DNA of 64,000 nt. Origin: Chryseobacterium sp. (lineage in GTDB: Bacteria > Bacteroidota > Bacteroidia > Flavobacteriales > Weeksellaceae). The notes below the pieces were generated by a model. It did not search any database, had not been told where the DNA came from, and saw only the letters and a list, made by a program, of their open reading frames with translations. Below, piece after piece: positions 28,498-38,800 of the stretch; position 1 is the first letter of the stretch, and every line of letters starts with the position of its first letter. The position numbers were made by a program, and so were the translations under genes. The DNA lies in assembly GCA_031286615.1 (NCBI GenBank), contig JAITUA010000007.1, positions 186,001 through 250,000 of the forward strand, in the 5' to 3' direction.

Positions 28498-28527
28498 CAA
28501 ATATAATATTTTTTGAAAATAAAACAA
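28498..28527 (-). promoter_or_regulatory. Promoter of the double-glycine peptide gene
   Basis: On the minus strand TTG (28525-28527), 19 bp, TATATTTG (28498-28505): a perfect match to the Bacteroidota consensus. The leader to the ATG at 28474 is about 17 nt. Confidence 0.75.
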
Positions 28528-28563
28528 TACTTTGCACTTAAATGTGAAATATATTCTAAAATA

Positions 28564-28600
28564 AACCCGCTCCCGAAAAATTTCAGGAGCGGGTTTTAAC
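28564..28600 (-). terminator. Terminator of the C1 peptidase gene
   Basis: AACCCGCTCCTGAAA and TTTCGGGAGCGGGTT pair across a short loop on the minus strand, followed by TATTTTAG. It separates the peptidase from the downstream peptide gene. Confidence 0.8.
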
Positions 28601-28651
28601 AGATTTAAATATCTAAAATTGCCATTTTAAATGGCAGAAATGATTGCTTTA

Positions 28652-29854
28652 TTATAAACCGATATTCTTAGTCGGTTTTAATTGCTTTAAGATGCTTTTT
28701 GGGATTGCATTTTTGTGAACAAGGATCGCTGTTGATTTATATTCAACATAAGGTCTTGTTACGTAAATATATCCGGCAAAATCATTGGTTACTCCCCAGG
28801 AATTCTTCACCATATAATATTCTTTACCCGTTTGGTCTTTTGCCAGACCTACGATATGCATACCGTGATCATCCGTTGTAGAAAGGTTGTTAAGAGCTTT
28901 CTGACGGATATCTTCAGTGATGGTTTTATCTTTTTTAGGCTCAGTAAACAAAGTCTGCTTGTTCTCTGCAGTGATTTGATCAAGATCCATATCAGGAACA
29001 TAAGCCACACCGTTTTTGTAAGAGAAATAAGGCTCAGAAACGTCAGTTGCCCAACCTACAGAATACCCTTTAGTTACTGCATTGTCAATGATTGCTGTAA
29101 GATCTTTCATCGGAACGTTCCAGTCAGAATCGTGGCTCCAGTTATCAGGAATCGGAACTACAAATTTCTGATAATAAGCATAATCTTTGTAAGAAGATAG
29201 TTCCACATAATCTTCAGCATTGATTCCTACCACTTCCTTTGCAAATGTTTTCGGAGTGTAGTTTTTCCCTTCATACGTGAAGTTAGCAGGTACTTTTCCT
29301 AAATATTCATCAAGAATAGCATCTACAGAATCCATCCAGTTATCAGTCAGTTTTCCTTTTGAAGAAGCTTGAACAAGACTGTCAAGAACCGGCTTCAGTT
29401 TTCCTTGCATTTCCTTGAAGTTGTTGGTCGTTTGTCCAGCTTTTAATCCTGAATACACATTCTGAGGAACAGCTCCATACTTTTTGTACATATTGATTAC
29501 GTCGTGAAGTTCTCCTCCGTCACCCCAACTGATTGCTCCATTATTTAAAACATATAACTTCGCTTTATCATGATAAGAGTTTCTTGCTGTAAAAATTTCT
29601 GCAAGATCCACAGGTTTTTTGCCCATTCTCTGCATTTCAGATTCAAGGAATGAATTTCCAGAGTAGCTCCAGCAAGTTCCTGATGAACCCTGATTCTTTA
29701 CAGAAGTTGCGCCAACGTCTTTTAACGTTGTGAACTGAAAATTAGCATTTTGTGATTGGTTGTTTTTTAACTTATTGATTAAGTCATCTTGGGCAAACAT
29801 CATACTTCCTGCAGACAAAACAAAAAGTAATGATGCAATTTTGGCATTTTTCAT
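28652..29854 (-). CDS. C1 (papain-fold) cysteine peptidase, bleomycin-hydrolase-like
   Basis: 400 residues with signal peptide MKNAKIASLLFVLSAGSMMFA. The catalytic Cys61 is in VKNQGSSGTCWSYSG, the His in DDHGMHIVGLAKD and the Asn in YYMVKNSWG. The internal layout (long insertion between Cys and His) fits the C1B / aminopeptidase C group. It is secreted or periplasmic, unlike classical cytoplasmic bleomycin hydrolase. It is upstream of the double-glycine peptide gene on the same strand, but a terminator and a separate promoter argue against one operon. Confidence 0.88.
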   Translation of the reverse strand: MKNAKIASLLFVLSAGSMMFAQDDLINKLKNNQSQNANFQFTTLKDVGATSVKNQGSSGTCWSYSGNSFLESEMQRMGKKPVDLAEIFTARNSYHDKAKLYVLNNGAISWGDGGELHDVINMYKKYGAVPQNVYSGLKAGQTTNNFKEMQGKLKPVLDSLVQASSKGKLTDNWMDSVDAILDEYLGKVPANFTYEGKNYTPKTFAKEVVGINAEDYVELSSYKDYAYYQKFVVPIPDNWSHDSDWNVPMKDLTAIIDNAVTKGYSVGWATDVSEPYFSYKNGVAYVPDMDLDQITAENKQTLFTEPKKDKTITEDIRQKALNNLSTTDDHGMHIVGLAKDQTGKEYYMVKNSWGVTNDFAGYIYVTRPYVEYKSTAILVHKNAIPKSILKQLKPTKNIGL

Positions 29855-30028
29855 TACTATAAAAAGATTATTTATATTAAGAGTCGTTAATATTAAAGAT
29901 TTGTTACAGATGGAAAAGTTAAATTTAAAATGAAAAAAATTACTTTTTTACTATTTTTCTAAAAAAAAATAATCATGTTTCCAACCCCGGCAAAAGTTTC
30001 TGCATCTATAATAATATAACTCCTGACT

Positions 30029-30547
30029 ATGGAACAAGAATTATTACTAGAATGCCAGCGTAGCGACCGAAAAGCACAGCGGAAGGTCTACGAGAAAATG
30101 GCGGGCAGGCTTTACGCAGTCTGCAGACGCTATTTGAAAAACGATGAAGATATAGAAGAAGTATTGGCCGATACGTTCTACAAAATTTTCACGAAAATTA
30201 CCCAGCTTCAAAATGCTGAAACCTTTGAAGCATGGGCGAGAAAGATTGCGGTGAACGAGTGTCTGCAGAAATTAAGATCTAATAAGGGATTACTGATTTC
30301 TCTTGAAGAAAATTTCATAGATCATTCTGAAGGAACCACAGAAAACCTTTCTCTGGAAAAAGATATTCTGAGTTTACTAAACTTCCTTCCTGAAGGCTGC
30401 AGAGCGATTTTTAACCTTTTCGCTATTGAAGGATATCCTCATAAAGAAATAGCTGTTATGCTTTCCATCAGTGAGGGAACCTCAAAATCACAGCTGAATT
30501 TTGCAAGGAAAAAACTGCAGGAACTTTTAGTGAATCAAAACATTTAA
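30029..30547 (+). CDS. ECF-type RNA polymerase sigma factor
   Basis: 172 residues with sigma region 2 (about 8-75, AVCRRYLKNDEDIEEVLADTFYKIF) and region 4 (about 110-165, LNFLPEGCRAIFNLFAIEGYPHKEIAVMLSISEGTSKSQL). It lacks regions 1 and 3, as in all ECF factors. The next gene starts 12 bp after its stop and encodes a membrane protein with an anti-sigma-like position and topology. It probably directs transcription of its own operon. A GTTTCC/GTTTC pair (29977-30000) upstream is a possible self-recognised promoter, which is speculative. Confidence 0.9.
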   Translation: MEQELLLECQRSDRKAQRKVYEKMAGRLYAVCRRYLKNDEDIEEVLADTFYKIFTKITQLQNAETFEAWARKIAVNECLQKLRSNKGLLISLEENFIDHSEGTTENLSLEKDILSLLNFLPEGCRAIFNLFAIEGYPHKEIAVMLSISEGTSKSQLNFARKKLQELLVNQNI

Positions 30548-30559
30548 ACTTTTAGAACA

Positions 30560-33016
30560 ATGGAAAATAATCATATAGATCAACAATTCAATGAAGCTTC
30601 CAAGCTTTCAGAAGAGCCAACTGTTTTTCCTGGTTTTGAAAAAGTATGGGGGAAAATTGAAGAAAAATTAGATAAAAAAGAAGAAAAAAAGAGAGCCATT
30701 CCTATTTGGCTGCCGTATGGTATTGCCGCAAGTCTGGTAATTGGTTTAGGAGCTTTTTACTTTATCAATAAAAAAGAAACTGTAGAACCTTTACAACCTG
30801 TAATTGTAAAAAATACAACTTTAAGAGGTCCAATTAACAAAACAGATATTGCAAAAATAGATAGTATAACAAAAGATAATATTCAGAAAGAAAAGAAAGT
30901 TGTTAAATCTGCAGAAAATCTGGCAATTAATCCGGGACCTATCAAATACTCTGTGACAGTTCCTCCAACTCCGGCTTTACCAATTCCTGTAGCTTCAGAT
31001 CGTGTGTATCAACCGGCAATCTCAGAGTATTATACTGAAAGAGAAATAAGTACTGATAAAAAAGCACCCTATATTTCTTCTGGTCAGAGAAAAGATACCA
31101 ATCAGATTAAAAGTATTGAAGAGGTTGTTGTAATGGGATATTCAAAGACAGTTAAAAGAAAGGATGTGGCAGCATCCAGTACAACTACGATTAATTCCGT
31201 AAATAATTTACCGGTTTATGCCTCATTACAGGGAAGTGCCCCAGGAATAAAAGTAAGTACTTCTTCAAGAAATAAAAATAAGGTTAACAGCATTAATCAA
31301 GGATTTCTTAGTAACAGTAACCCAATTATGATCAGGGGAGCTGCTTCTGTTTCATCAGAAAATGCCCCATTATATGTAATTAACGGGATATTGACAAAAG
31401 CTGATGACTTCAAAAATTTAGATCCTAACAGAATTGAAAGCATGAATGTCTTAAAAGGAGGCTCTGCTACAGCAATCTATGGAAGTAAAGCCGCAAATGG
31501 AGTAATTGTGGTAACTACCAAAGATCTTTCGAGAAGGGAAAGGAAAAGAATGAAAAAACTTCAGGAAGCAATTAATAAGCTACAGCAGGTTTCGCCAGTG
31601 ACTCAGAATGATGAAAGCTATGATGCCTTTGTTGAGAATCCTTTTGAACTCACACGCAGCCAGCCGTTGTCTACGTTTTCTATTGATGTTGATAATGCGT
31701 CTTATTCCAACGTAAGAAGAATGATCAATAACGGACAGAGAGTTGATAAAAATGCTGTAAGAATCGAAGAGATGATCAATTATTTTAAATATAATTATCC
31801 ACAGCCTCAGAATGGAGATCCTTTTTCAATTAATACTGAATACGGTGAATCCCCATGGAATCCGAAGCATAAATTACTTAAAATAGGACTTCAGGGGAAA
31901 AACATTCCGATGGATCGTCTGCCTGCCTCAAACCTTATTTTCCTTATTGATGTTTCAGGCTCAATGAATGATGAAAATAAGCTACCCTTATTAAAGTCTT
32001 CCTTTAAAGTGTTGTTAAATCAACTCAGAGCTAAGGATAAAGTTGGAATTGTAGTGTACGCAGGGAGTGCAGGAATGGTTTTGCCCCCAACCTCAGCAGC
32101 AGAAAAAGATAAAATTATAGAGGCGCTAGATCATCTTCAGGCAGGAGGAAGCACAGCTGGTGGAGCGGGAATTGAGCTTGCCTATAAATTGGCACAGGAA
32201 AACTTTGTGAAAGATGGTAATAATCGTGTCATTATCGCAACGGACGGAGATTTCAATGTAGGAATGTCTTCAACCTCAGATCTTAAAACACTGATTGAAG
32301 ATAAAAGAAAATCAGGAGTTTTTCTTACCTGCCTTGGTTTTGGAATGGGCAATTATAAAGACAATACGCTGGAAACCCTTGCAGATAAAGGAAACGGAAA
32401 TTATGTCTATATTGATAATATGCAGGAGGCGAATAAGTTTCTGGGGAAAGAATTTGCCGGAAGCATGTATGCCATAGCCAAAGATGTAAAGATTCAGATT
32501 GAATTTAACCCTGAATATGTAAAATCATATCGTCTTATCGGTTATGAGAACAGAAAACTGAAAAACGAAGACTTTGTCAATGATAAAATAGATGCCGGGG
32601 AACTCGGAAGTGGACATACTGTTACTGCACTATATGAGATTATTCCTGCAAATGTAGAATCAGAATTCATTCCTAAAGAGACAAAATTGAAATACTCTGA
32701 AACATCAGATAAAAGGAAATTCGGAGATGAACTGGCAACGGTGAAATTCAGATATAAAAAGCCTGATGGTGATAAAAGCATGGAGATCAGTAAAGTGATT
32801 AAAAAAGAAAATCAGTCTGTATCAACAAGTCCGGATTTTAAATTCGCTTCATCCGTAGCCTGGTTCGGATTGGTACTCAGAAATTCAGAACTGATTACGA
32901 AAAAAGATCTTTCCGATATTGAAAACCTGGCAAAAGAAGGTAAAAATAAAGATGAAGAAGGCTATCGCTCAGAATTTATGAGGCTGATAGAGAGTTATAA
33001 AACAATTCAAAAATAA
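30560..33016 (+). CDS. Membrane-anchored fusion: anti-sigma-like N-terminus, TonB plug domain, VWA (YfbK-type)
   Basis: 818 residues. About 1-48 is cytoplasmic, with the phrase FEKVWGKIEEKLDKK as in zinc-less anti-sigma proteins. A single membrane helix (about 49-68) follows, so the rest is periplasmic. About 184-321 is a SusC-type receptor plug: SIEEVVVMGY, then NPIMIRGAASV, LYVINGILT and SMNVLKGGSATAIYGSKAANGV. About 346-440 is the VWA_N region, 457-610 a von Willebrand A domain with intact MIDAS (DVSGSMN) and 640-815 the YfbK C-terminal domain. There is no beta-barrel. It starts 12 bp after the sigma gene. By topology it could link an outer-membrane event to the sigma factor; this is inference. 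Confidence 0.85.
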   Translation: MENNHIDQQFNEASKLSEEPTVFPGFEKVWGKIEEKLDKKEEKKRAIPIWLPYGIAASLVIGLGAFYFINKKETVEPLQPVIVKNTTLRGPINKTDIAKIDSITKDNIQKEKKVVKSAENLAINPGPIKYSVTVPPTPALPIPVASDRVYQPAISEYYTEREISTDKKAPYISSGQRKDTNQIKSIEEVVVMGYSKTVKRKDVAASSTTTINSVNNLPVYASLQGSAPGIKVSTSSRNKNKVNSINQGFLSNSNPIMIRGAASVSSENAPLYVINGILTKADDFKNLDPNRIESMNVLKGGSATAIYGSKAANGVIVVTTKDLSRRERKRMKKLQEAINKLQQVSPVTQNDESYDAFVENPFELTRSQPLSTFSIDVDNASYSNVRRMINNGQRVDKNAVRIEEMINYFKYNYPQPQNGDPFSINTEYGESPWNPKHKLLKIGLQGKNIPMDRLPASNLIFLIDVSGSMNDENKLPLLKSSFKVLLNQLRAKDKVGIVVYAGSAGMVLPPTSAAEKDKIIEALDHLQAGGSTAGGAGIELAYKLAQENFVKDGNNRVIIATDGDFNVGMSSTSDLKTLIEDKRKSGVFLTCLGFGMGNYKDNTLETLADKGNGNYVYIDNMQEANKFLGKEFAGSMYAIAKDVKIQIEFNPEYVKSYRLIGYENRKLKNEDFVNDKIDAGELGSGHTVTALYEIIPANVESEFIPKETKLKYSETSDKRKFGDELATVKFRYKKPDGDKSMEISKVIKKENQSVSTSPDFKFASSVAWFGLVLRNSELITKKDLSDIENLAKEGKNKDEEGYRSEFMRLIESYKTIQK

Positions 33017-33021
33017 TTCAT

Positions 33022-33058
33022 AAAAAAGAAATTTCCACGGAAGTTTCTTTTTTTATAT
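33022..33058 (+). terminator. Possible attenuating hairpin between VWA and barrel genes
   Basis: AAGAAATTTCC and GGAAGTTTCTT pair (one bulge), followed by seven T. It may cause partial termination within the operon. Confidence 0.5.
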
Positions 33059-33079
33059 TTTTAAGCATACTAATCACTG

Positions 33080-35848
33080 ATGAAAAAGAATTATCTGCTG
33101 TTGCTGCCGTTTACCATTACCCTATTACAGGCACAAAATTCGCAATTATATTACTCTGGAAAATTTTTAACAACTAAAGATAAAGCGCAAAACTTTTTAA
33201 AGGTTTCTAATAAAAACAGTGGAGTTTATGAACTGACTGATGAGGAAGGTTTTGCAATTATTGCTGCCAAACCTTATGATACCATTTCGTGGAACCAAGG
33301 CAAAAATACTCATGTTATTTCTACCTATGAGCTTAGAGAATTAAAAGCCATTCTGGAAAATCAGACTTCCAATAAAAATGTAGAAAATATCTACAGTAAA
33401 GCCTATGACAGTCTCGTTTCAAAAGATACAAAAGATGATTTCAGCATTGAAAAAACGAAGACCCGCTTAAGTAAAAGATCACATTCTTATTTTGATCAGA
33501 TAAGAAGATTAAGACAAAAGAATGACAGTATTTATATTGTAAAAAGACTCAATCAGAAAACATTACTTTTTAACGGAAGCTTTACCACATCATTAGAGAT
33601 TAAAAACAGAAATGCTATTCCCGGAATTCAAAGTAAATACGTACAGGGAAGATCAGAAAACGGAAATCTTGTCTGGAAAGGTCCTGAAACCAACGAAATG
33701 TTCAGTTTTGGACCAGATATTTCTACCTTAGGGTTTGATGGTCTGGCTTATGAATATGATCAGAACGGAAGACTGATTCCCTGGATTGATGGGCTTCAGC
33801 GTGCCCGAAAATATGATAACAGCCTTTTTAAAACAACAGTAGGATACAACAATCAGTTGAATGTAAATGCTTTTATAAAAGAAGGTTACAGTGAAAAAAT
33901 CCGGTTGTCTTTGAATTTGGGCCAGCAGAAGAACCAGATGTATTTTATAGATCAGTTTGATATTACGAATACTTTTAAAGCCAAACTGAATACAGAGCTA
34001 AGCGGATATTCCATTAATTTTGCTTTTAATTATGAAGAAGACAAAGCTACTAATACCAATAGAATAGGTCTCTTCAACAGAGCGTATCAAAATTCCCTGT
34101 TAACACCGGTTTCTTTTTCAAATTACCAAAATACCCTTCTGGGTAACGGTTTACAGAGAAGTTACAGCAAAGATGCAGACAATCCTTCATTCCTTTTTGA
34201 ACAGGATAGCAAATACCGCTATCAGAACAAGGAAAGACTGTTTAGCCTTAATATTGTTAAAAATTGGGATAAATTTAAACTGAATGTCAGCCAGTCTTAT
34301 GAAAATAACAGCATCCGGAACAAAGATCAGTATAAACCTTCTACTTCCGGTTTCAGCAACGGATTACTCAATGAAAGGGAGCAAAACAACAGTTTGTATC
34401 ATTCCAATATATTAGGCTCCTATGCATTAGGAAACTATGATTTTAAAAATACATTCAGCCTGAATTTTATCCTGAACGATAGAAAATCGGATATTTATAA
34501 CAGTCTGACTCATAAGCAATACCTCTATCAGAGAACTTCACAGGATCATATTTTTAATTACAATATGGATATCCGTGATTATGATTTTGAAGCAGGTCTT
34601 AATCTTGGAAACTCTTTCTATATCTCTAATACCTCTCTGAAAAACAACTATTGGCTTCCCAAAGCTAATTTCTATGTGAGATTCAATAACATCTTCGATT
34701 GGTATAATTACAATTTTAAATTATTGGGAAGCTACACACAGTTGAGTTCCGAGCCGGAAATTACAAGATCATACGCTTCCTATGCAACAACTTTACTTAG
34801 CGCACAAAACTACAATCAATATTTCCCTGTACAGGAAGTGGAAAGCTTCAGAGGTTTATCCAATATCAATACCAGAGAATGGAAAGTGGGAGGCAGTCTT
34901 AACCTTGGTTATAATATAAGTGTGGAAGGAGAATATTTCAACAGAAAAAATACAGATGATGTATTTCCTGTTTTTGAAAATAATCAGCTGAAATTAAAGA
35001 ATATAGCGGATCATACGTACAGTGGATATGAATTCAATTTTGCTTATGACCGTTTGCGCCTGGGATACAACTTTTACAGTGTTCAGAAAGTGTCATTTTT
35101 CAAATATAAAGATATCGTAGACAGGATAGCGTCCGGTTATCAGAATATTGCTGTTTCAGGATTTAAAGATATTTATAAAACACTGTCGGAAGGACAGGTC
35201 TTAGGAGCTGTCATGGGAAGCTACTTTGAAAGAAATGCTCAAGGGCAATTAATCATTGATGAGTCCGGATTTCCCAAAAAAGCTGACGGAATGAAAATAA
35301 TCGCAGATCCTACACCGGATTTCGTGATGAAATTCACTCATAGTTTTGCTTATAAAAACTTTTCCTTAGATATCAATTGGGAATGGAAAAAAGGTGGCCA
35401 GCTCTGGAACGGAACACAGGCGGTTTTCGATTATTACGGACGTTCTTCTGAATCAGGAGAAGAAAGAAATATCAAAAATTATATTTTTCGGGGTGTAAAG
35501 GCCAATGGAACGGCAAACCAGATTTCGGTAGATTTCTATGACCCCAATCTCAACGTTCAGGAAAACCGATGGTCCAGATATGGCTACCTTGGTGTGGCGG
35601 AAAACTATGTTCAGAAGGCAGATTATATAAGAATAAGCAATATTTCCCTGTCTTCCAGTTTTCCGGTTAACTATGGAAAGCAGAATATTAAACTTACTTT
35701 TTATGTGAATAATCTAATGCTTTGGCAGGCCAATAAAGGAGCAGATCCCAATCAGAATTTTTATGATATGGATAACGGAAGAGGGCTGGATTTTTTCAAC
35801 CTTCCGTCTTTTAAAACATTCGGATGTATTGTTTCATTCAAATTTTAA
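33080..35848 (+). CDS. SusC/TonB-receptor-like outer-membrane barrel lacking a plug domain
   Basis: 922 residues with signal peptide MKKNYLLLLPFTITLLQA. Residues 20-150 contain a short beta-rich, CarboxypepD-like stretch (YELTDEEGFAIIAA), but none of the plug signatures (EVVVxGY, RIRG, YVVDG, ATAIYGSRAANGV) appears anywhere. From about 160 to the end the protein is a barrel with alternating strands, and the C-terminal quarter is SusC-like: EGQVLGAVMGSYF, DPTPDFVMKFTHSFAYKNFSLD, then NNLMLWQANKGADPNQNFYDMDNGRGLDFFNLPSFKTF. Normal SusC barrels carry a plug of about 130 residues. Both neighbours carry barrel-less plugs, so domain swapping or complementation is possible. Confidence 0.8.
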   Translation: MKKNYLLLLPFTITLLQAQNSQLYYSGKFLTTKDKAQNFLKVSNKNSGVYELTDEEGFAIIAAKPYDTISWNQGKNTHVISTYELRELKAILENQTSNKNVENIYSKAYDSLVSKDTKDDFSIEKTKTRLSKRSHSYFDQIRRLRQKNDSIYIVKRLNQKTLLFNGSFTTSLEIKNRNAIPGIQSKYVQGRSENGNLVWKGPETNEMFSFGPDISTLGFDGLAYEYDQNGRLIPWIDGLQRARKYDNSLFKTTVGYNNQLNVNAFIKEGYSEKIRLSLNLGQQKNQMYFIDQFDITNTFKAKLNTELSGYSINFAFNYEEDKATNTNRIGLFNRAYQNSLLTPVSFSNYQNTLLGNGLQRSYSKDADNPSFLFEQDSKYRYQNKERLFSLNIVKNWDKFKLNVSQSYENNSIRNKDQYKPSTSGFSNGLLNEREQNNSLYHSNILGSYALGNYDFKNTFSLNFILNDRKSDIYNSLTHKQYLYQRTSQDHIFNYNMDIRDYDFEAGLNLGNSFYISNTSLKNNYWLPKANFYVRFNNIFDWYNYNFKLLGSYTQLSSEPEITRSYASYATTLLSAQNYNQYFPVQEVESFRGLSNINTREWKVGGSLNLGYNISVEGEYFNRKNTDDVFPVFENNQLKLKNIADHTYSGYEFNFAYDRLRLGYNFYSVQKVSFFKYKDIVDRIASGYQNIAVSGFKDIYKTLSEGQVLGAVMGSYFERNAQGQLIIDESGFPKKADGMKIIADPTPDFVMKFTHSFAYKNFSLDINWEWKKGGQLWNGTQAVFDYYGRSSESGEERNIKNYIFRGVKANGTANQISVDFYDPNLNVQENRWSRYGYLGVAENYVQKADYIRISNISLSSSFPVNYGKQNIKLTFYVNNLMLWQANKGADPNQNFYDMDNGRGLDFFNLPSFKTFGCIVSFKF

Positions 35849-35851
35849 CCC

Positions 35852-38800
35852 ATGAATTTCAAATTTATATCATCATATATCATCTCGCTGAGCTTAATAT
35901 TGTCAACGGTTTTTCTAAAAGCGCAGCAGCCATTTCAGGATTTTGAAAAAGAAAAAACCTATGTCCAGACCAATCATGTTTTTTATAAGCCTGGTGAGGA
36001 AATGTATTTTAAAATATACGTTGTAAAAGGAAAAAACAACCTTCCGGCAGAAGACAGCAGAATTGTAAATTTTGAAATTATTGATCCCGCAGGAAGTGTT
36101 TTGAAAAAAATGAAATATGAAATTACCAACGGATACGCCCAGGGATATTTCTATTTTGATGAAGATATGAAAGGCGGAATTTATAAAATAAGAGCCTTTA
36201 CCAACTGGATGCAGAATGAAGAAGGGAAAAATACCTTTGAGAAAGAAATTACCCTCCAGAAAATAGTATCTCCAAGAATATTAATGAAACTGGATTTTCC
36301 TAAAAAAGGATACGGTGCGGGAGATGAGGTGACAGCCGATTTTTCAATGAGAAGTCTGAGCAATCTTCCCATTCCTTTTTATGAAGCGGATTATACAATA
36401 ATGACCAATGGCGAAACCGTTTCAGAAGGGAAATTTATTACCAATAAAGAAGGTAAAAATCAATTGATTTTCAAACTCCCTGAAGTTTTGAAATCCTCTG
36501 ATGCACTTTTGAATATAAAAGTGAATTTTGATGGATTTACAGAATCTATTTCAAGAAATATTCCAATTGTCCTGAATAATCTGGATGTAAAGTTTTTGCC
36601 TGAAGGAGGTACTTTTATCAACGGGATAGAACAAAATATTGCCTTTAAGATTCTGGATGAATTTGAGAAACCTGTAGACGCTGTTCTGACTGTTTACAAT
36701 CAGAATCATGAAAAAATAAAAGAAATTTCAGCCTATAATTTCGGGATGGGAAGCTTTCATTTTACCGCTAAAAAAGGAGAAACTTATTATGCAAAAGTTG
36801 TAAAGCCTGAAAGTAATACACAGACGTTCCATCTTCCGGTGGCAAAAGATGAAGGTTTGGTTTTGAATATTCAGAATGAAAACAGAAAACTTATTTTTAC
36901 CATCATTTCAACCCTTGAAAAAACGATTACCCTGAAGGGAAATTTCCGGGGAAAAGAATGCTATACCAAAGATCTTCTGTTAAAAAAGGGCAGTAATTCA
37001 TTGGAAATTGATGAAAAAGACTTTCCCATAGGAATCTCCAGATTTACCGTTCTGGAAAATAATATTCCTCTTGCAGAACGTGTTGTTTTTACCAATAAAA
37101 AAAATCGATTGAATATAAAGGTTAAGCCCGTAAAACAACATTACCTGCCGAGGGAAAAAGTAACACTGAACATAGAAACTACGGATGAAAATAACAAACC
37201 TGTTCCTGCCAACCTTGGTCTGAGTGTAGTGGATGATAAACTATGGACATATGCTGATGACAAGCAGAATCATATCATTTCCTGGCTTCTGATGGACTCC
37301 GAGTTGAAAGGGAAAATTGAAAAACCACAGTTTTATTTCGATAAAAAAGAAGAAAAAGCAGATAAAAGCCTGGACCTTGTTATGTTGACAAACGGGTACA
37401 GATATTTCGAGCTTATCCCGGAAATTATTACAACAAACAAGTACAAATATCTTCCTGAAAAGAAAAATACAATCTACGGAGTGGTGGAAGATGAAAACAA
37501 AAAACCTGTGAAAGCAGATGTTTTCCTTTTAGATACTAATAATAAAAAAATCCTTAAACAGGCCGCTGCAGAAAACGGACGTTTTTATTTTTCAGACCTG
37601 AATGCAGACAATTCATATAAAATTATAGCAAAATCTTCTCAGCCTAAACATCAGTTGAAAATCAGGGTTTTGTCTTATAATTTGGATATTAACCCTTTGG
37701 TGAAGCAGAAACTTTCCAATATTGATGTAGAAGAAATTTTAAAAGAAGCTGAGAGAAAAGAAAATATAAAGACAGAAAACAGAAATAATACCCAAACATT
37801 GAACAAACCCCGTGGGTCAGCAAAAGATACTGTTAAGAATAAAAGTATTGAAGAAGTTGTTGTTTTAGGATACAATTTGAAAAAAGGTAAATCCGCAGTT
37901 ACTTCTGCAACAATAACGTCTTCTATGGAAATTCAGAATCCCAATGTAACTTCATTGCTAAGCGGTAAAGTTGCCGGATTAACAATTACACCAGCAGGGC
38001 AGTCCGCAGCCAATGCACAGATAAGAATTAGAGGAGAAGCATCCATCACCAATAAGAATGCATTGTTCATAGTAGATGGTACTCCGGTAGAAAACTTCAA
38101 CACCACTATAAATCCGAATGATATCAATAGTATCACCGTTCTCAAAGACGCTGCTGCTACGGCAATTTATGGTAGCAGGGCTGCCAATGGAGTGGTAATC
38201 ATAAATTCATATAAAAATAACAGTTCAAAAATCAGTTTTGATATTACCCCGAAATCTTATATTGCTGTTGAAGCAGTACCATATGGAAGGCTTATATCAT
38301 ATTCCGGATCAAGAGAATTTGCCTATCCGGAATATAAAACGACCAATACATCCTACCGTTTCGATTACAGAGAAGCGCTTTACTGGAACCCTGTGGTGGA
38401 AACCGATAAAAACGGGAAAGCAAAAGTGGAATTTTATAATTCTGATGCCAACTCCACATTTAGAATTATGACAGAAGGTATTGCCGCATCAGGACTTGTA
38501 GGAAATGATGAAACTGCCTATGCTGCACAGAGCCTTATCTCAATAGATGCTAAAATTCCACAATATCTGACAAGAACAGATCAGATGACAATTCCTGTTG
38601 TTATTAAAAACAATTCTTCGGAAATAAGGAAAATGACCATGGATGTTATTGTTCCCAATCATGTAAAACTGATCAGTTCTGACAGTTTAATTACCCTGAA
38701 ACCACTTGAATCAGGAAGGTTATTTGTCAAAATACAGACAGATGAAATTGTAGATTCCAACATTCAGTTTACCATAAGATCCGGGGATTTCAGAGAAACA

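Noticed and set aside
28310-29854. C1 peptidase and double-glycine peptide as a processing pair
   Set aside because: Double-glycine leaders are cut by C39 peptidases, not C1B. A terminator and separate promoter lie between the genes, so adjacency is not enough.
37022-37036. CCCATAGGAATCTCC, similar to an arm of the 65-bp inverted repeat
   Set aside because: It lies in the coding sequence of the A2M gene, has no partner arm and matches only about nine bases; chance similarity.
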